Assembly (NCBI GenBank): GCA_022496805.1
Contig: CM040090.1
Coordinates: forward strand, 7,930,001-7,994,000
Length of the DNA stretch: 64,000 nt
Direction: 5' to 3'
DNA from: Pohlia nutans
Taxonomy: Eukaryota; Streptophyta; Bryopsida; Bryales; Mniaceae
This document shows, in pieces, positions 47,932-60,050 of the stretch. The position numbers and the translations under genes were made by a program. Positions within the stretch are counted from its first letter, which is position 1, and each line of letters starts with the position of its first letter. The notes under the pieces are model-generated. The model had not been told where the DNA came from and ran no database searches. It saw nothing but the letters and a program-made list of their open reading frames with translations.

Positions 47932-48512
47932 CCCCTAAACGTCCCAGGGTCCCAGAAACTGGATCACGAATGAATTCAAAGCCTTCTCACGTTCTCATCA
48001 ATGCTTGGATGAAACTCATCCAATTTTTTGAAGATTCTTCACCAAGTTGTTGTCCTATCTAATGGCTGGATTTAGTCATACTAGAGTACATATTTTTCTA
48101 AAATTACAAATGTAGAAGTATGTCAAGTCGTTGATCAAGCCAAAATTGCATTGACTCTAGTTCAAAGTGGAATCGTGAAAAATGAGGTCATAAATTTAAG
48201 AAACACAAAAATTTCAAAGTATCACCACATTTAAGAGTATCGCATTTCAAACTCATTCCAACAAATTTTACTCAAAAAATATTGAAATTTAGTTTGTAAT
48301 CGAATTTAGAAGGAATTTTTTATTTTAACTTTCAAATTTTATAATTAAATATTGGTGATTGTATTAGTGAATCAAACCGTACGGATGGAATCTAAAATTC
48401 AAGATCTAGAACTTTCATTTGTATATCAATTCTAGAATATTCTTCTATATGGTAGTTTATAACGTTTTTTCTCAAATTGTCAATTCTAGGGACACCCTGG
48501 TACGTTTAGGGG
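47932..48512. mobile_element. TTAA-flanked MITE, near-identical to 22094-22673
   Basis: TTAA (47928-47931) then CCCCTAAACGTCCCAGG. The right end is CCTGGTACGTTTAGGGG then TTAA (48513-48516). 581 bp, same orientation as its twin. Confidence 0.92.
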
Positions 48513-48516
48513 TTAA

Positions 48517-50115
48517 AGAGGATTCAGACCACCTAAACATATGTTGATTTTGGTCATCTACCAATAAACTTTGAACCTCTGAAACTTAGGAAAACTAATC
48601 CAAACAATGGTGCATCAGAATCCTCTTTCATAGCACATGTCAAAATTGACGAGTACAATAATATATAGAAACAGCGCAAAAAGGGCGATTTAAGGTTTCC
48701 CTATGTTGAGAGAATTTCGGGGAAACTGAAATGGCCATGATTCGGAACTGACCTGAATCACGATGCATTTGCGGAAGTCATACTAGCAGTAAAAAGCACC
48801 AGCCCCTTCCACAGAGCTTGGTCCATCCTTGCTCAATAAACCATTCATCAGATTTTGCCACCAAGTTCTGTAATGAAACACAACATCTGCAAGGAAAACG
48901 GTGCATTCCATCACGCCGTTTCACCCTTTCACATTAACTTTTGAAGCCAGTTCCAAATGCTATCCATCATGCTATAAAAACAAAGCACTCAGAAGTATGA
49001 ACACGATACTAAGGATCCTTTGGATACCAAGGCATATTCTCTAATATTGAATGGTTACAAACTTGCACTGAACACGGACTTCAAGCTCTCTGACCCGCCA
49101 ATAATGATAGCCGAAAGACAAACATCCCCATGCTAACAGCATCTCTTCAGGAGATATCTGTTGCGTCATAGGCCCGCAAAAAACTACAGTATAATGACAT
49201 TGTAGACTAGTCTCCCTTTGAACAAACGACCAATAATTCACTGCAGGAATAGTCCTTAAATTCATGCTAGAACTTTAAAGCTAAATCGCACGATTACTGC
49301 AACAGAGATGCACAACCAATAAAACAGGATCAATACTAATTTCAAAAACAACTTGACATTTGGACTTTAAATAATGTCATTCCCACCACAAACTGTAAAT
49401 GCACTAAAGAAATAACCCACTCAAAGAAAATTGATAAAATTTGCATCAAAATAAACACAAATGACAAAGGAATGAAGCAAACGTACCAGGTCCACAGAAG
49501 AGTCGACTACAAACACCGGCATCAACGAAAAAATCTGCAAATAAAACAGGATACAACCTTGCAAAAGAATCTCCAAGTTACCAAATACGACAAACTCAAA
49601 GAAAAACCAAGAATACGTTTGACGCTGAGATTAGGAGACTCACATTACAATGCAATAACAATAATGCACATACAGAATCCACCCTGGAAACCTACATTAA
49701 AATCTGCTGCACCATCAAGCAAAACACTTGCAAAGATAGAGACAATTACAAAGCAAAAAATAATTGAAGCTGCAAGATATCACCACGTCCGAGAGATAAA
49801 AGCTTGCAACCCCCACTGCTTGCTTCCGCTTCGGTAAGCATCAGTAAGTGAAACAAATCACCAAAAGAATTTAAAGAATGAGTAATCAAAATGAGGTCGC
49901 CTCTGTTCATAGGTAGGATAATACAGCAAGATCCTAATCCAAACACTTGCCTGAATTCTTACCTAAAGTAAAACCTTACAGAAGCCAAAAGAATTACTAC
50001 TTAGAAGAAGGCCTCCATTAGGGGGGAGCTCATATCACCCCGTCCCCTTTCTTTTTCGAGAAACCTCCAATAACAATGCAGTTAGGCATTCGGAAGAAAA
50101 ATAAATGCGCTGCAC
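48517..50115. other. spacer downstream of the SAM synthetase pseudogene
   Basis: Not obviously repetitive. The part next to the stop codon should include its former 3' UTR. ORFs up to 121 codons on either strand lack domains. Confidence 0.4.
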
Positions 50116-51564
50116 TTAAGCCTTCTCCCACTTGAGGGGCTTGACGATCTCCCACGTGAAGTCGGGGTCGTCGCGCCCGAAGTGTCCGTATGCAGCCGTC
50201 TTCTGGAACCGCTTGTTGCCTCCGCGCTTCAAGTCCAAGTTGATGCACATCATTCCTGGCCTGAAGTCGAAGTTCTCCTTCACGATCTTCAATATCTCGG
50301 CGTCGTGGATCTTTCCAGTTCCGTACGTGTCAACAAACACTGACAATGGCTCTGGGACTCCGATGGCGTACGACACCTGCACAATGCAACGACGGGCCAT
50401 GCCCGCCGCCACAATGCTCTTCGCGGCCTGACGCACAATGTACGCCCCGCTCCTGTCTACCTTTGTGGGGTCCTTTCCGGAGAAAGCACCTCCACCGTGA
50501 GCTCCCCATCTTCCGTACGTGTCGATGATGATCTTCCGTCCCGTCAACCCTGCGTCTCCGTGGGGTCCTCCCATCACGAAACGACCCGAAGGATTCAAGT
50601 GGAAGATCGTGTTCTCGTCCATGTACTTCGACGGGATCAGTGGCTCGATCACGTGCTTCTTCAAGTCCGCCGCGATCTGGTCGTTCGTCACCGTCCACTA
50701 CTAAAGAGTGCGTAAAAACCAAGACAAAATCAACACACATCTGTTGGAACCAACAAAGAATGGGTTTAATGTAGCAAACAATTAGTCATCAGCACAGAAC
50801 CAACAAGTTTTCTGTTGGAACCAACAAGTTCTTGTTGATTTTCTCTTGGTACTAACAAGTTCGTGTTGATTTTTCCGGAATCAACTGTTCCTAACCCGTA
50901 TAGAACCAACAGAATTTCTGTTGATTTTGTGCGTGTCAGGAACCCCATTTCTCTAGTAGTGGTCTCGTCGTACTGGGTCGAGCTAGATCAACACCGTGTG
51001 CACCCTCAATGGCACCATCGCGCCCCCGTCGTTCTTGTACTCCACCGTCACTTGCGTCTTCCCGTCCGGACGCAACCACGCGCACGTCCCGTTCTTCCGA
51101 ACCTCCGTCAGCTTCGCGCCCAACTTCGTCGCCAGCACATGAGTCAGAGGCATCAACTCCTCCGTCTCGTCCGTCGCGTACCCGAACATGTGCCCCTGGT
51201 CGCGAACGCCGATGTCCTCCGGCGCCTTCGTGAAGTTCCCGTGCACGCCCTGGGCGATGTCGGGGCTCTGAGCCTCCAAGTTCATCAACATCTTGCACTT
51301 GTCGGCGTCCAAACCCACGTCGTCGGAGATGAACCCGATCTCCCTGCACGTGTCGCGCACGATCTTCTCGTAGTCCACCACGGCCTTGGTGGTGATCTCG
51401 CCGAACACCATCACCATGTTGGTCTTGGTGCACGTCTCGCGCGCCACTTTGCTGTCGGGGTCCTGCTCGAGGCACGCATCCAACACGGCATCGGACACCT
51501 GATCGCACAGCTTGTCGGGGTGACCCTCGTTCACAGACTCGGAGGTGAACAGAAAGGTCTCCAT
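50116..51564 (-). pseudogene. SAMS: S-adenosylmethionine synthetase, disrupted
   Basis: SAM synthetase makes S-adenosylmethionine from methionine and ATP in the cytosol. On the minus strand the ATG is at 51564 ([20 protein letters not shown]) and the frame runs to HTVLI at 50986. A 4-base insertion (50982-50985) then brings in TAG and shifts the frame. STQYDET follows, then a 266-bp CACTA-type element (50696-50961) flanked by GTC, and the rest ([20 protein letters not shown] ... FDFRPGMM ... VKPLKWEKA) runs to TAA at 50116. Without these breaks length is near the normal ~390 residues. Conserved residues are also changed: the GAGDQG signature reads GVRDQG, the usual VACETC reads VARETC, and YGGWG reads YGRWG. 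The second signature [19 protein letters not shown] is intact. An intron directly precedes the ATG, as in plant SAMS genes, so this is a decayed gene and not a retrocopy. High GC persists, so decay is recent. Confidence 0.93.
50696..50961. mobile_element. CACTA-type (EnSpm/CMC) MITE inside SAMS
   Basis: Ends CACTACTAAAGAG and CTCTAGTAGTG (inverse CACTACTAGAG), flanked by 3-bp duplications GTC (50693-50695 and 50962-50964). The interior carries several copies of a TTGGAACCAACAAGTT/TGTTG-type motif, like the subterminal repeats of CACTA transposons. 266 bp, no ORF of its own. Confidence 0.93.
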
Positions 51565-51901
51565 CTGCACATAACAACTGTTTCAATGTCAACGCAAAAT
51601 CCCTTCTCGCACCAACACAATGCAACACCCCATAATCTGAAACCACAAAATTCGAAAACACTCTTCACCTCTCGACTCAAAAACTTTTGAAACAAAGGGT
51701 ACTACGTGGACCCGGAGAACTTTTCCGACATTAGGAACCAGATCTGCAACATCCCCAACCACAAAGAGCATGAACCACATTGACAGGGGGAGGTACTGAC
51801 CTTGTGGGGCTGGCGAAGAGATGCGGTAGAGGAGGTGAAGAGCGTGACGAGTAGCGAAGAATGAAGAGAAACGAAGGCAGTGACAGAAGTGTTATAGAGC
51901 G
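51565..51901 (-). promoter_or_regulatory. 5' leader, leader intron and TATA box of SAMS
   Basis: Minus strand: the leader ends CCACAAG with donor GTCAGT (51795-51800). The intron runs 51800-51565 and ends TTGTTATGTGCAG directly before the ATG. Upstream, CTCTATAACAC (~51891-51900) is a plausible TATA box. The unspoiled layout supports origin as a normal gene. Confidence 0.7.
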
Positions 51902-52263
51902 GCCCCTGCCTGCGCGCCCGGCCCCCACGCGGCGTTCCAGCTCGGATCCACGCTGGACCGTCCGATCTGGCATCCACGGCTGCGCGTAGTTCCAGTTGGA
52001 TCTAGGAGGCCTATTCCCAGCGGGGCGCTACGCGACATGATGATACCGGCAATCGCTGTACTCTGGAGCCTCATTCTCCTCTCTTTCTTTCTCTTTTTCC
52101 TTTTTTTAAAGAGGGGAAAACCAAACTCTATTCAAAAGTGCAAGTAAAATACAAAGGGCAGTGGAATGGGGAGCCACATGGAGTAATTCCATCCAAAGTT
52201 AAAAAGTTCCATACAAGATCCAATTCCACACCCTATCATTGACTGACCAATTTCACATTTGAT

Positions 52264-52703
52264 TAAGGTAGTGGGACCAATTCTCGACTGAATTTCAGGT
52301 TTGCTTTATTTAGACTTGTGAAAGAATTTTTTTATAATTTTTGGATGCTCTGCAAAGCTATTGCAAAGGCATCCCCCAAAAAAAACATTTTTTGAGCATT
52401 TCTACAATTTTCTATGATTTTTTAAGTCTGAAAGCTTAGAGTGACCATTAACCGCTCATAGAGTCATGGTTTTCATGAGAGGTTGGATTCTGAAAATAGA
52501 GTGCTTCTACACCAATCAGAAGCTCTTGATTTTTCCAAGCATGGACGAAATTAGAACACTCTTGGACACTATTTGAAACCATGTTGGCTAGGTTCTGACA
52601 CCCATCCCCCAACCAGTAGGGGGATTTTTCCAAGCATGGACGAAATTAGAACACTCTTGGGTCGGAAATACAACCCAGTCGGAAATATGACCCTCTACCT
52701 TAA
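52264..52703. repeat. dispersed repeat, copy 2 (pairs with 492-1255)
   Basis: Near-identical to copy 1 but without the fold-back insertion. Around 52620-52660 a 40-bp internal piece (TTTTTCCAAGCATGGACGAA) is duplicated. Confidence 0.85.
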
Positions 52704-52903
52704 CCGTTAAAGGGCTGATGGGGATAGTAGATACATTGGCATATATTTGACATTTGTTGTAAATAGAAAGTTCCAAATCAAAACCCCAGTAGCTCACTAA
52801 AATCATATTGTTGTGAATTTTAACTTCACTTTTGATCTTAATCCCATAGGAGGTTTGGAACTAGGCCAAATACAATTACATATTTGTGTATAATATTGGT
52901 TGC
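52704..52903. mobile_element. partial TTAA-family element
   Basis: TTAA (52700-52703) then CCGTTAAAGGGC. The body matches 24676-24894 (GATGGGGATAGTAGATA, TAAATAGAAAGTTCCAAATC). The right end is lost. Confidence 0.55.
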
Positions 52904-54161
52904 ACTCAATTCCACCTATCAGCTATTGCTTATAGTGTTTCCCCACGCCACGCATCCCCCTCAATAGACATATGTTCACTAAATCCCTTGCTGAAAAGTT
53001 GGGAACAATAATGTTAACGGTAAATTAGGAGCTACCGGTAGGTCTACCGATATGAGTTTTTACCCTGGTAATTTTTCAATATACCATGGAAAGTAGATCT
53101 AGGAAAATACTTTTTACCACTGCGACCTAATTGTCAGATCTGGTTGTACTGTTGTATAAAAGCAATGGAGCAAAACTCATTGGCACGCCACATTTTCCAA
53201 AATACACAATTATTTTGTCATTATTCCTCCTTTTTTGCTACCTTTGCTTACCGAGTAGTTCCTTCCTGATGTTTCTGCTTATAATTTTGGTCTGAATACG
53301 CTGATTTGGAGAACTATTGATCTAGCATCGGTAACGTTTATTTGTGATACTTCCGTATTCACTAATTTTCCTTCTTCCTGTTAGCTGTTACTTCTTCTGG
53401 TAGTGACTACCGAGCAGTCATTTATAAGGAGGAGCTACCAAATAACCAATTGTTTGTCCCTTCCAAGTCTCGTCAATTGCGGAGGGTTGTAGATTCTTTG
53501 ACACCCCTTTAATTCCTAAATGTCCAATCAATTAAACTTAGTTGATTTCATTCAAACTTAATTTAGGTAGTAAAATATCTTAACCCTATTGTTCCTCGTT
53601 TATTCAACTATTGTTGCATTGTCCACAACCTCTCAAACACATTGTCAAATAAAAATGAAATTTTAAGAAGACTTCGCTATCAAACCTAGTATTCTCTTAG
53701 ATGTTTTAAAGTAGTTCTCTTTCTATTTGTATATCTCTATACAACGCTACTAAGCTAATGGATGACGCAATAGCTAGTTGTAGTTGGATGGATTCCGTGA
53801 CAACTAAATGAATTACTTGTTCACTTGACCTAGCCGCTAGTGTTAGGTGAAATCCACTCAACATGTTTGATTAAAAACTACAAGTAAAATCTCATTGATA
53901 AAATGTGGCATGACATTTGTGGCAATTTTGATCTCTATATTTGATTGTTGTTTGATTATACACTCTAAATCTTTTGTCTAAACCGGTAGCCTTGTTTGCA
54001 TGCAAATACCAAATGAATAGTACTTCTTAGAGTTGACTGTTGGAGTGAAAGAGGAGAATCTTCTTCCACTATTGGCGAGCTAATTGATAGTCCTAACAAA
54101 GTCTATAATTATCGATAAGTTTGTATCAGCTCATAAGTTCTAAAATTAAGAGAAAATTCTT
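52904..54161. other. intergenic, no gene seen
   Basis: Unremarkable AT-rich sequence on both strands; no ORF over 60 codons with a credible domain and no RNA gene. Confidence 0.4.
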
Positions 54162-54291
54162 TACTAGTAGAAAGTAGGCTCTTTGTTTCACCAAAAAATG
54201 TTCAATTTCACCAAAAATTTACATTTTTAATGGTATTGGACACCTTTTGTATGCTCATTTTTAGTCAAACAAGGAGCCCTTTCTACTAGTG
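54162..54291. mobile_element. 130-bp CACTAGTAGAAA MITE
   Basis: The right end is AGCCCTTTCTACTAGTG and the left end is TACTAGTAGAAAGTAGGCTC, inverted with the first base changed. CACTAGTAGAAA is a common terminus of CACTA-derived MITEs in plants. No clear target duplication. Confidence 0.6.
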
Positions 54292-56344
54292 CGTGATAGT
54301 AAATTGCTATCGAGCATCATCACGATCAATAGTAAAATTCTTTGAGATTGTTAATAGAATTTTAGGTGTGTTTCTCAAAGCACCAAAGTTTGACCATCCA
54401 TCTAGATTTTTCCATCAAGGCATTCACCAAACTCTGCTACAAAGAAGGCAATTCTAACCTACAAGCATGACGTTCTTTAATTTTGTGAAGACTGCAATAG
54501 AGTTATCCGCAAAGTATTCCAAACCTTGGGTTTATAACCGGCTAAGTTGAAAAGCAGAGGGTCGCCAATGCCATTGGCAGGTTTTATTGTAAACCAAAAA
54601 TAGAACTCATGATAGACTCAATTCTCGACTCAATTCAGCCGTCAAGAATCCCAAAACACCAGTTTTGTCTTGGCTTTTACTCGACGCCAAGTTAAGTCAC
54701 AAGTGGTGGTGTCAAAAACGTTGGTTGTGAGTTGAGGGACATTGGGTGATGAGAGGGACTTTGATTTTAAAAAGAATAAACTCTAACCATTAAAGCAATG
54801 TGGAATTTTAATAGTATTGTAGGACTTGTGCCAGAGTGAGATGATGACCAACACTGGTCTGATTTTTTTGGGGTTGCCATTTGTGGCAACTGACACCTCC
54901 ATAAAACACTCAAATCATGAGTTTATTTCACAGGACTACTTTGCGGCTACACTCAAATATAGGTTAGATTTTATTTTCCATGAAAAACGGAGGGCAAAAG
55001 ACCGGTTCCCTTTACAAATAATTATAATATCACTTAATGTAAACAAAAAGCATAGGGTCCACTCACTCCATCCATTCAATTGAAACATTACATGAAACAA
55101 TCATGAAAAATCTGTTAAAAAGATGTGGTCCATCTATGCACCCTTCTCCTTATCCTGAACAAACTTAATTCACGTCTGCATGACGTAGTCGCTGGCCCGA
55201 AAGTTTTTTTTTTTTTTTGGGCAAACCTCCGCCACATTTTTCCTCCCTGAAATGTACCATATATGAAGAACTGGAAGCTCTATAACCCTTAAAAAGCAAA
55301 CGCATTGGACTGGGGTTCTTCAGTTTTGTTTTTTTCCTGCTGTCGTTATAGAGACATTTCTCAAGCTGACGAGTATTTGGTATTCCTAGGACCATGATGT
55401 TATAATTATATTAGAAAATTGAATTATGGAATGTAATCATACATTCAGTTGTGACATCTCATGATAGCCGTGCACTTTCAGTTATGCAAATATTTCAATC
55501 AGACTGGTTAGAGCAATCAGGACTTAGCACTTGTTTTCTCGACTAGCTCAATTCCTCATTGGTGGAGGTGGTATTTTTGATGATCGGTACCGTTGAAATT
55601 AAAAAAGACTTATGTAGTTTCCATATGAAAAATGATCAACAAAATCGCACAATTTTTGAGAAAATGTCATTGTTGAGAAGATTGATTGAATTCATTCGGG
55701 GTATTTTGTACATATACTGAATTCGGATTGTTGAAATGTGCTTCAATTTTTTTGAAATTTTTATCATGCGTAGAGATGTCATTTTGAACATGTGCAAAAA
55801 ATTCACATAATGAATTTTCAATCATGAAGTACTCACAAATTCAACTCTCAAAAAGAGAAAGGGTCTCGTTGTTGCTCACCCTACATTTCACGGCCCAACA
55901 ACTTGCATTTCCTCACTTTTTAGTTTGAAAAGCCGCGTAGTGGTCTTATGGTCCTTTGGGGGTTAGAAAACATTTATTGTGTGATTTGATTCTATCAAGT
56001 CTCAAAATGACATCAAAGGAGGTTATACATCCTTGACCACAAACTAATTGGCCACTCGAACAACATTTCAGTTCATGATCAATATCATTAGAAAGCACAT
56101 ATAAAAAGAGAAAAAGCCAAGTAAGCTTAAATCATAAGATTAAAATTCACCTTGATTGGTTCGATGGTATTCTTGAGATGGCAGGATTGAATGAATGACT
56201 CAAGTTTCCAAGATTTAAATGAGTAATTCAAAGAATTGCCACGTCTTCGACTACAAAAACTTCTCCCCCATTTTCCTTTGTGACTTCATTTAGTCGTGCA
56301 TTTAAAAATTTTACCAACAATTCTTCATGAACTCAATGTTTTTT
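54292..56344. other. intergenic, no gene seen
   Basis: A TTAA-like right end, GGTCCTTTGGGGG then TTAG, lies near 55950. The ORF at 54826-55083 (85 codons) has no recognisable domain. Confidence 0.35.
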
Positions 56345-56847
56345 GTAAAGTCACATTGAGTTTGAAGAATCTACTGTGAATTTTGCTTTAATAATTATGC
56401 TCTTATTTGTTCACTCCAAATAATTTAAAGGTATGGAAAATCTTGGTGGTTTATCATTATTAAGAGCTTGGTGGTCTTTAAACTCATGAAAAACGTTTTT
56501 GGGCTCTTATTTGATGCCCAAAAAAGTTTTTCAGATAGATAGATAGAAACTCCGGTCCTTTATCGGGCCGGCGTAAATAAAGTGTCTGTTTGTAATGTCA
56601 ATGGCTTGATGCCCACCGGACAAAGAGGCATTGGGACAAAAATACTCTTCCCTGTCGAGAATAAACACTATAGTAACCAGTGCTCAGTAAAGTTTTTTTC
56701 ACGAGCTTGAAGATCACCAAGCTCTTACACACCTAATAATGATAAACCACCAAGATCTTCCATACCTTTCAACTATTTGGAGTGAACAAATAAGAGTATA
56801 TTTAAACCAAACTCATGGTCGATTCTTCAAACTTAAGGTGATTTTAC
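56345..56847. repeat. large inverted repeat, ~140-bp arms, with a SINE-like insert
   Basis: The left arm (GAGTTTGAAGAATC, CTCTTATTTGTTCACTCCAA, CTTGGTGGTTTATCATTATT) is mirrored in 56707-56847. The loop holds a GATAGATAGATAGAAACTCC-to-CATTGGGAC segment (56533-56637) that recurs at 63042-63141, in both cases bordered by a GATA run. Confidence 0.75.
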
Positions 56848-57289
56848 GGATAACTCTATTCTAATTGAATTTTGAAAGAAATTTAATAAATAATGGATTC
56901 CCCAATGTGCTACAAAAATAATCAATTATAAAGTAGATTTTCTGAACCAAATTAAGGTAGGATTGGTGTGTTGAAAAGCTATTGAAAAAGTGATCTAGAT
57001 TGCAAATTTGCGCCTCATTTGGGTGATTGTGGAGTCATTGGCAAACAATCAAAGTTACAAAAACAAATACGAGACTAAGACCATATTCGTTAAACTGAGA
57101 CAAAATGAACATAATGAGACTTTAGCCCTATTATTTGAGACCTCTATTCTAACAAATCAAAAACTTATGAACATATCAATCTTTATAAAATCAAACGTTT
57201 GTTAGTGTGTTAACATATTGAAGTCTCGATTCACCAAAAATATTCAATATCAAACACTAATCATTATCTAAATATATAGTCAAAGATTA

Positions 57290-57294
<5 letters not shown>

Positions 57295-57320
<26 letters not shown>
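57295..57320. repeat. (TA)n microsatellite
   Basis: Uninterrupted TA repeat of ~26 bp inside a segment related to 57546-57887. That outer segment ends GACGTTTAAGGG then TTAA at 57535-57538. Confidence 0.9.
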
Positions 57321-57326
<6 letters not shown>

Positions 57327-57545
57327 AATTTAACAAATATGGTCATAGTTGAGGTTGGAGCAACAAAGGTCGATTCTTGAAAAATGCCATTGTGCCATAG
57401 TGCCGCTGGCCACCATAGCTGTTTTTCATCATTATTATTATTATATTGGTAATTTTATTCACTTTTTTTTTCCTCCTCCAAAAATTTAGATGCGTTTCGG
57501 GTTGCCCCGCCTAGGCCCTCTTGACGTTTAAGGGTTAAAGATTAA

Positions 57546-57887
57546 CCCTTAAACGTAAAGGTAAGCCCCATGGGCTTATTTAAAAGAGAATAATGAAGAA
57601 AAAGTTGATTTTTTCAACCAAATCAAGCGAGGATTGGTGGGTTGGAAAGCTACTGAAAAGCGGTCTAGATTCCAAATTTTCGCTTCATTTAAGAGATTGT
57701 GGAATCGTTGGTAAGCAATCAAAGTTATCAAATTGAACAAGTTTTGAAGTTCAGCAGTGCCGCAGTGCTACAGTGCTAGCGCAGCAGTGCACTGCAGAGC
57801 CGTTTTTGAAAATGAAAAAAAAAATTTGCAAAAAAAACTTAGATGCCTTCCGGGCTGCCCCGTCCAGGCCCTCTTGACGTTTAAGGG
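57546..57887. mobile_element. TTAA-flanked CCCTTAAACGT MITE
   Basis: TTAA (57542-57545) then CCCTTAAACGTAAAGG. The right end is TTGACGTTTAAGGG then TTAA (57888-57891). 342 bp. The sequence just left of it is a longer relative (blocks GGATTGGTGTGTTGAAAAGC versus GGATTGGTGGGTTGGAAAGC). Confidence 0.82.
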
Positions 57888-57910
57888 TTAAGTTTTTTGA
57901 CATCATCCCT

Positions 57911-58738
57911 TAGGGGCGGTTTACACTACGGACCAAGAACTCGTCCTATGCAACTCTAAAATCTGTGATTGCCTCCATCAACTTGTCCTGGGATGACTTG
58001 GGTTTACATTATAAGGAAAAAAGAAAAGTGACCACAGGAGTTTAGGTCCTCAAAAGGCCTAGAAATAGGCTTAGTGAATATTGTTGAAGGGTCCCCCGGA
58101 TTTTGTGGTGAGAGAGTCAAAAAGGGTTCTCTCATTGCCGAACGAGGAGACCATGGGCCTAAAATGCCGTTTTATTATATTTTTAAGTCCCGGTCCAAGT
58201 TCGGTTTACACTAGAGAAATTCGTAAAGTCCTGAAATTTCAAACTTTCGGTACAGTGTCAGTAAAAATTCAAGCTCGCAGGACATTAAAAGTAGGAGTCT
58301 CGGGCTCCAAAAATAAAAACCAGATGAGTTATATTTCCGGCAAGTAAAGTAGGATGAGTGAGTTTGCTCCCGTGTCAAGGCGCGCCACCGAGTATGCCGC
58401 CGGGGCCCGTCCATTAATGCACCACAAGGTCAAGTAATAGTGGCCGCCAACGTTTGAACCTTGGACCTCGTGGCCCCCAAGAGCCTTGTGGACTCCCAAT
58501 GTTAGCCCGGCACACCTCCTTTGAGCTTGTGACCTAGACATTCCGGATAACTTAAATATACAGGATGCAGGATGTATAACTGGACCAGTGGACCTCAGAG
58601 TTTGCGAATTTCTCTACTTAGTGAGAGGCCCAAGGGCTTTTAAAATTTTAATTTTTTGAAGTGTAATCATGAAGCGTGACTATGGAATTAATCCATTTTC
58701 CTTGGTCATGGCGCTTGGAGTAGTATAAACTGCCCCTT
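57911..58738. mobile_element. family X element 1 of a tandem pair
   Basis: Left end TAGGGGCGGTTTACACTACG; right end GTAGTATAAACTGCCCCTTA. It directly abuts the next element. It carries a GC-rich SINE-like segment (58330-58560). Confidence 0.7.
58330..58560 (-). repeat. SINE-like GC-rich segment
   Basis: Read on the minus strand it contains GGTTCAAACGTTGG, resembling a Pol III B box, in a GC-rich 230-bp block unlike its host element. No clear A box or tail is visible, so the call is weak. Confidence 0.3.
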
Positions 58739-59072
58739 AGGGCCGGTTTAGACTATGGTGGAGAAGTCCACTGGTCATGAAAAAAAGGGCAATTCTAAAT
58801 TGTGATTGGCCGAAATTGCAACTCTTCACCGGAAGGTGTTTACACTAGGTGAAGACAAGAATGGTGGTGAAGATTTCTCATGGATGATAAAATGACATGG
58901 CCGCCTACATGGCAGCACTTTTTGGACTTGGGAGAAGCCCAAGTGATTAAAAATATTTTATTACCTTTCATTCTTCTCCAGCACATCCACCATTTGCCTC
59001 ATATAACCATGTCTTGGCCAAGCATTCTTGACCGACCGGAGGCCTTCTCCACCGTAGTGTAAACCGGTCCTT
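58739..59072. mobile_element. family X element 2 of a tandem pair
   Basis: Left end AGGGCCGGTTTAGACTATGG; right end CCGTAGTGTAAACCGGTCCT. The TIRs extend through GGTGGAGAAG on both sides (~28 bp with few mismatches). Confidence 0.8.
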
Positions 59073-60046
59073 ATTCTCCACTTGGATGTTATTCCCTGAT
59101 TGAATCTCAATGACATTTGCAGGTGAGCAGGGGACGCTCGGAACACTTACGATTTCTTTATGTCTAACTTATAACTTTCTTTAATTCATTTTTTTGACAT
59201 CCACATCCAGGCGGCATCTGTTCAGTGTTCAGTCTTTGTCCCGCCCAGAATACAACTTTCTGAAATAAGTAAACCATTCTTGGTGTTCCCTTTTCAAGTA
59301 ATAAGGATGGCGGTGGTGGAAATAGAAATATACGGATACGGTACAGCGGTATATATTGTTCCAAGTCTACGACTCCACCGGATTTAGAACGTAGTCCGGT
59401 CACCCGGTAACCCGGTCATCCAGTCCCCAGGTAAGGAGCTACACCGCTTGGCTTCTGGTTTCAGATCGAGATCCTGAGAAAGGGAATGTCGATCTGAATC
59501 ATCATTGGTGCAAGATCAGATCCTGAAACCATGAGCAAAAGTGTGCACGGATGCAATTAATGCAACCAGGATTTTTGACCCTGGCTGGGTAAATGGGGAT
59601 GAATGAATGTTGAGGGATGAAGAGGAAAGAATACATCATAGTCGGTTGTTACGATCAACAAAAAAATATTATAAAAAGAGAAGTTCAAACCTTTAGGATG
59701 TTTTTTTTTTAATTTTTAATTGAAGTTTTATTTTGTATGGTAGGAAGGAGAATCTTAGAGAATATTTCAAAATTTGGCATTTGTTAAAATAAAAAATAAA
59801 AAATAAAAAATTTATTGGGTATGATCTGCGGACCTTGACGGCCGAATATGGTTGTGTAACCTCTGTAGAATTTCTAAGTGATGTATGGGCAAATTTTCAA
59901 GTGAATTTTTATTTCTAAAATAATAACCCCCAAAATGTCAAAATGATGAAGAAAAGTACAAACTTTATATGAAACAATTATATATGCTAAAAAACTAAAT
60001 TTTAAATATTTTGGGGATGAAATATTTAGAGATTTGTAGTCTTCCA
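59073..60046. other. intergenic, no gene seen
   Basis: Mixed composition up to ~59560, then AT-rich. Nothing recognisable. Confidence 0.4.
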
Positions 60047-60050
60047 TTAA

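Noticed and set aside
50696..50961. The break in SAM synthetase as a normal intron
   Set aside because: The segment has CACTA-type inverted ends and a GTC duplication rather than GT-AG borders, and plant SAMS coding regions usually lack introns.
50863..51690. 275-codon plus-strand ORF across the SAM synthetase
   Set aside because: It is antisense to a clearly recognisable minus-strand gene, extends into the inserted MITE and has no domain.
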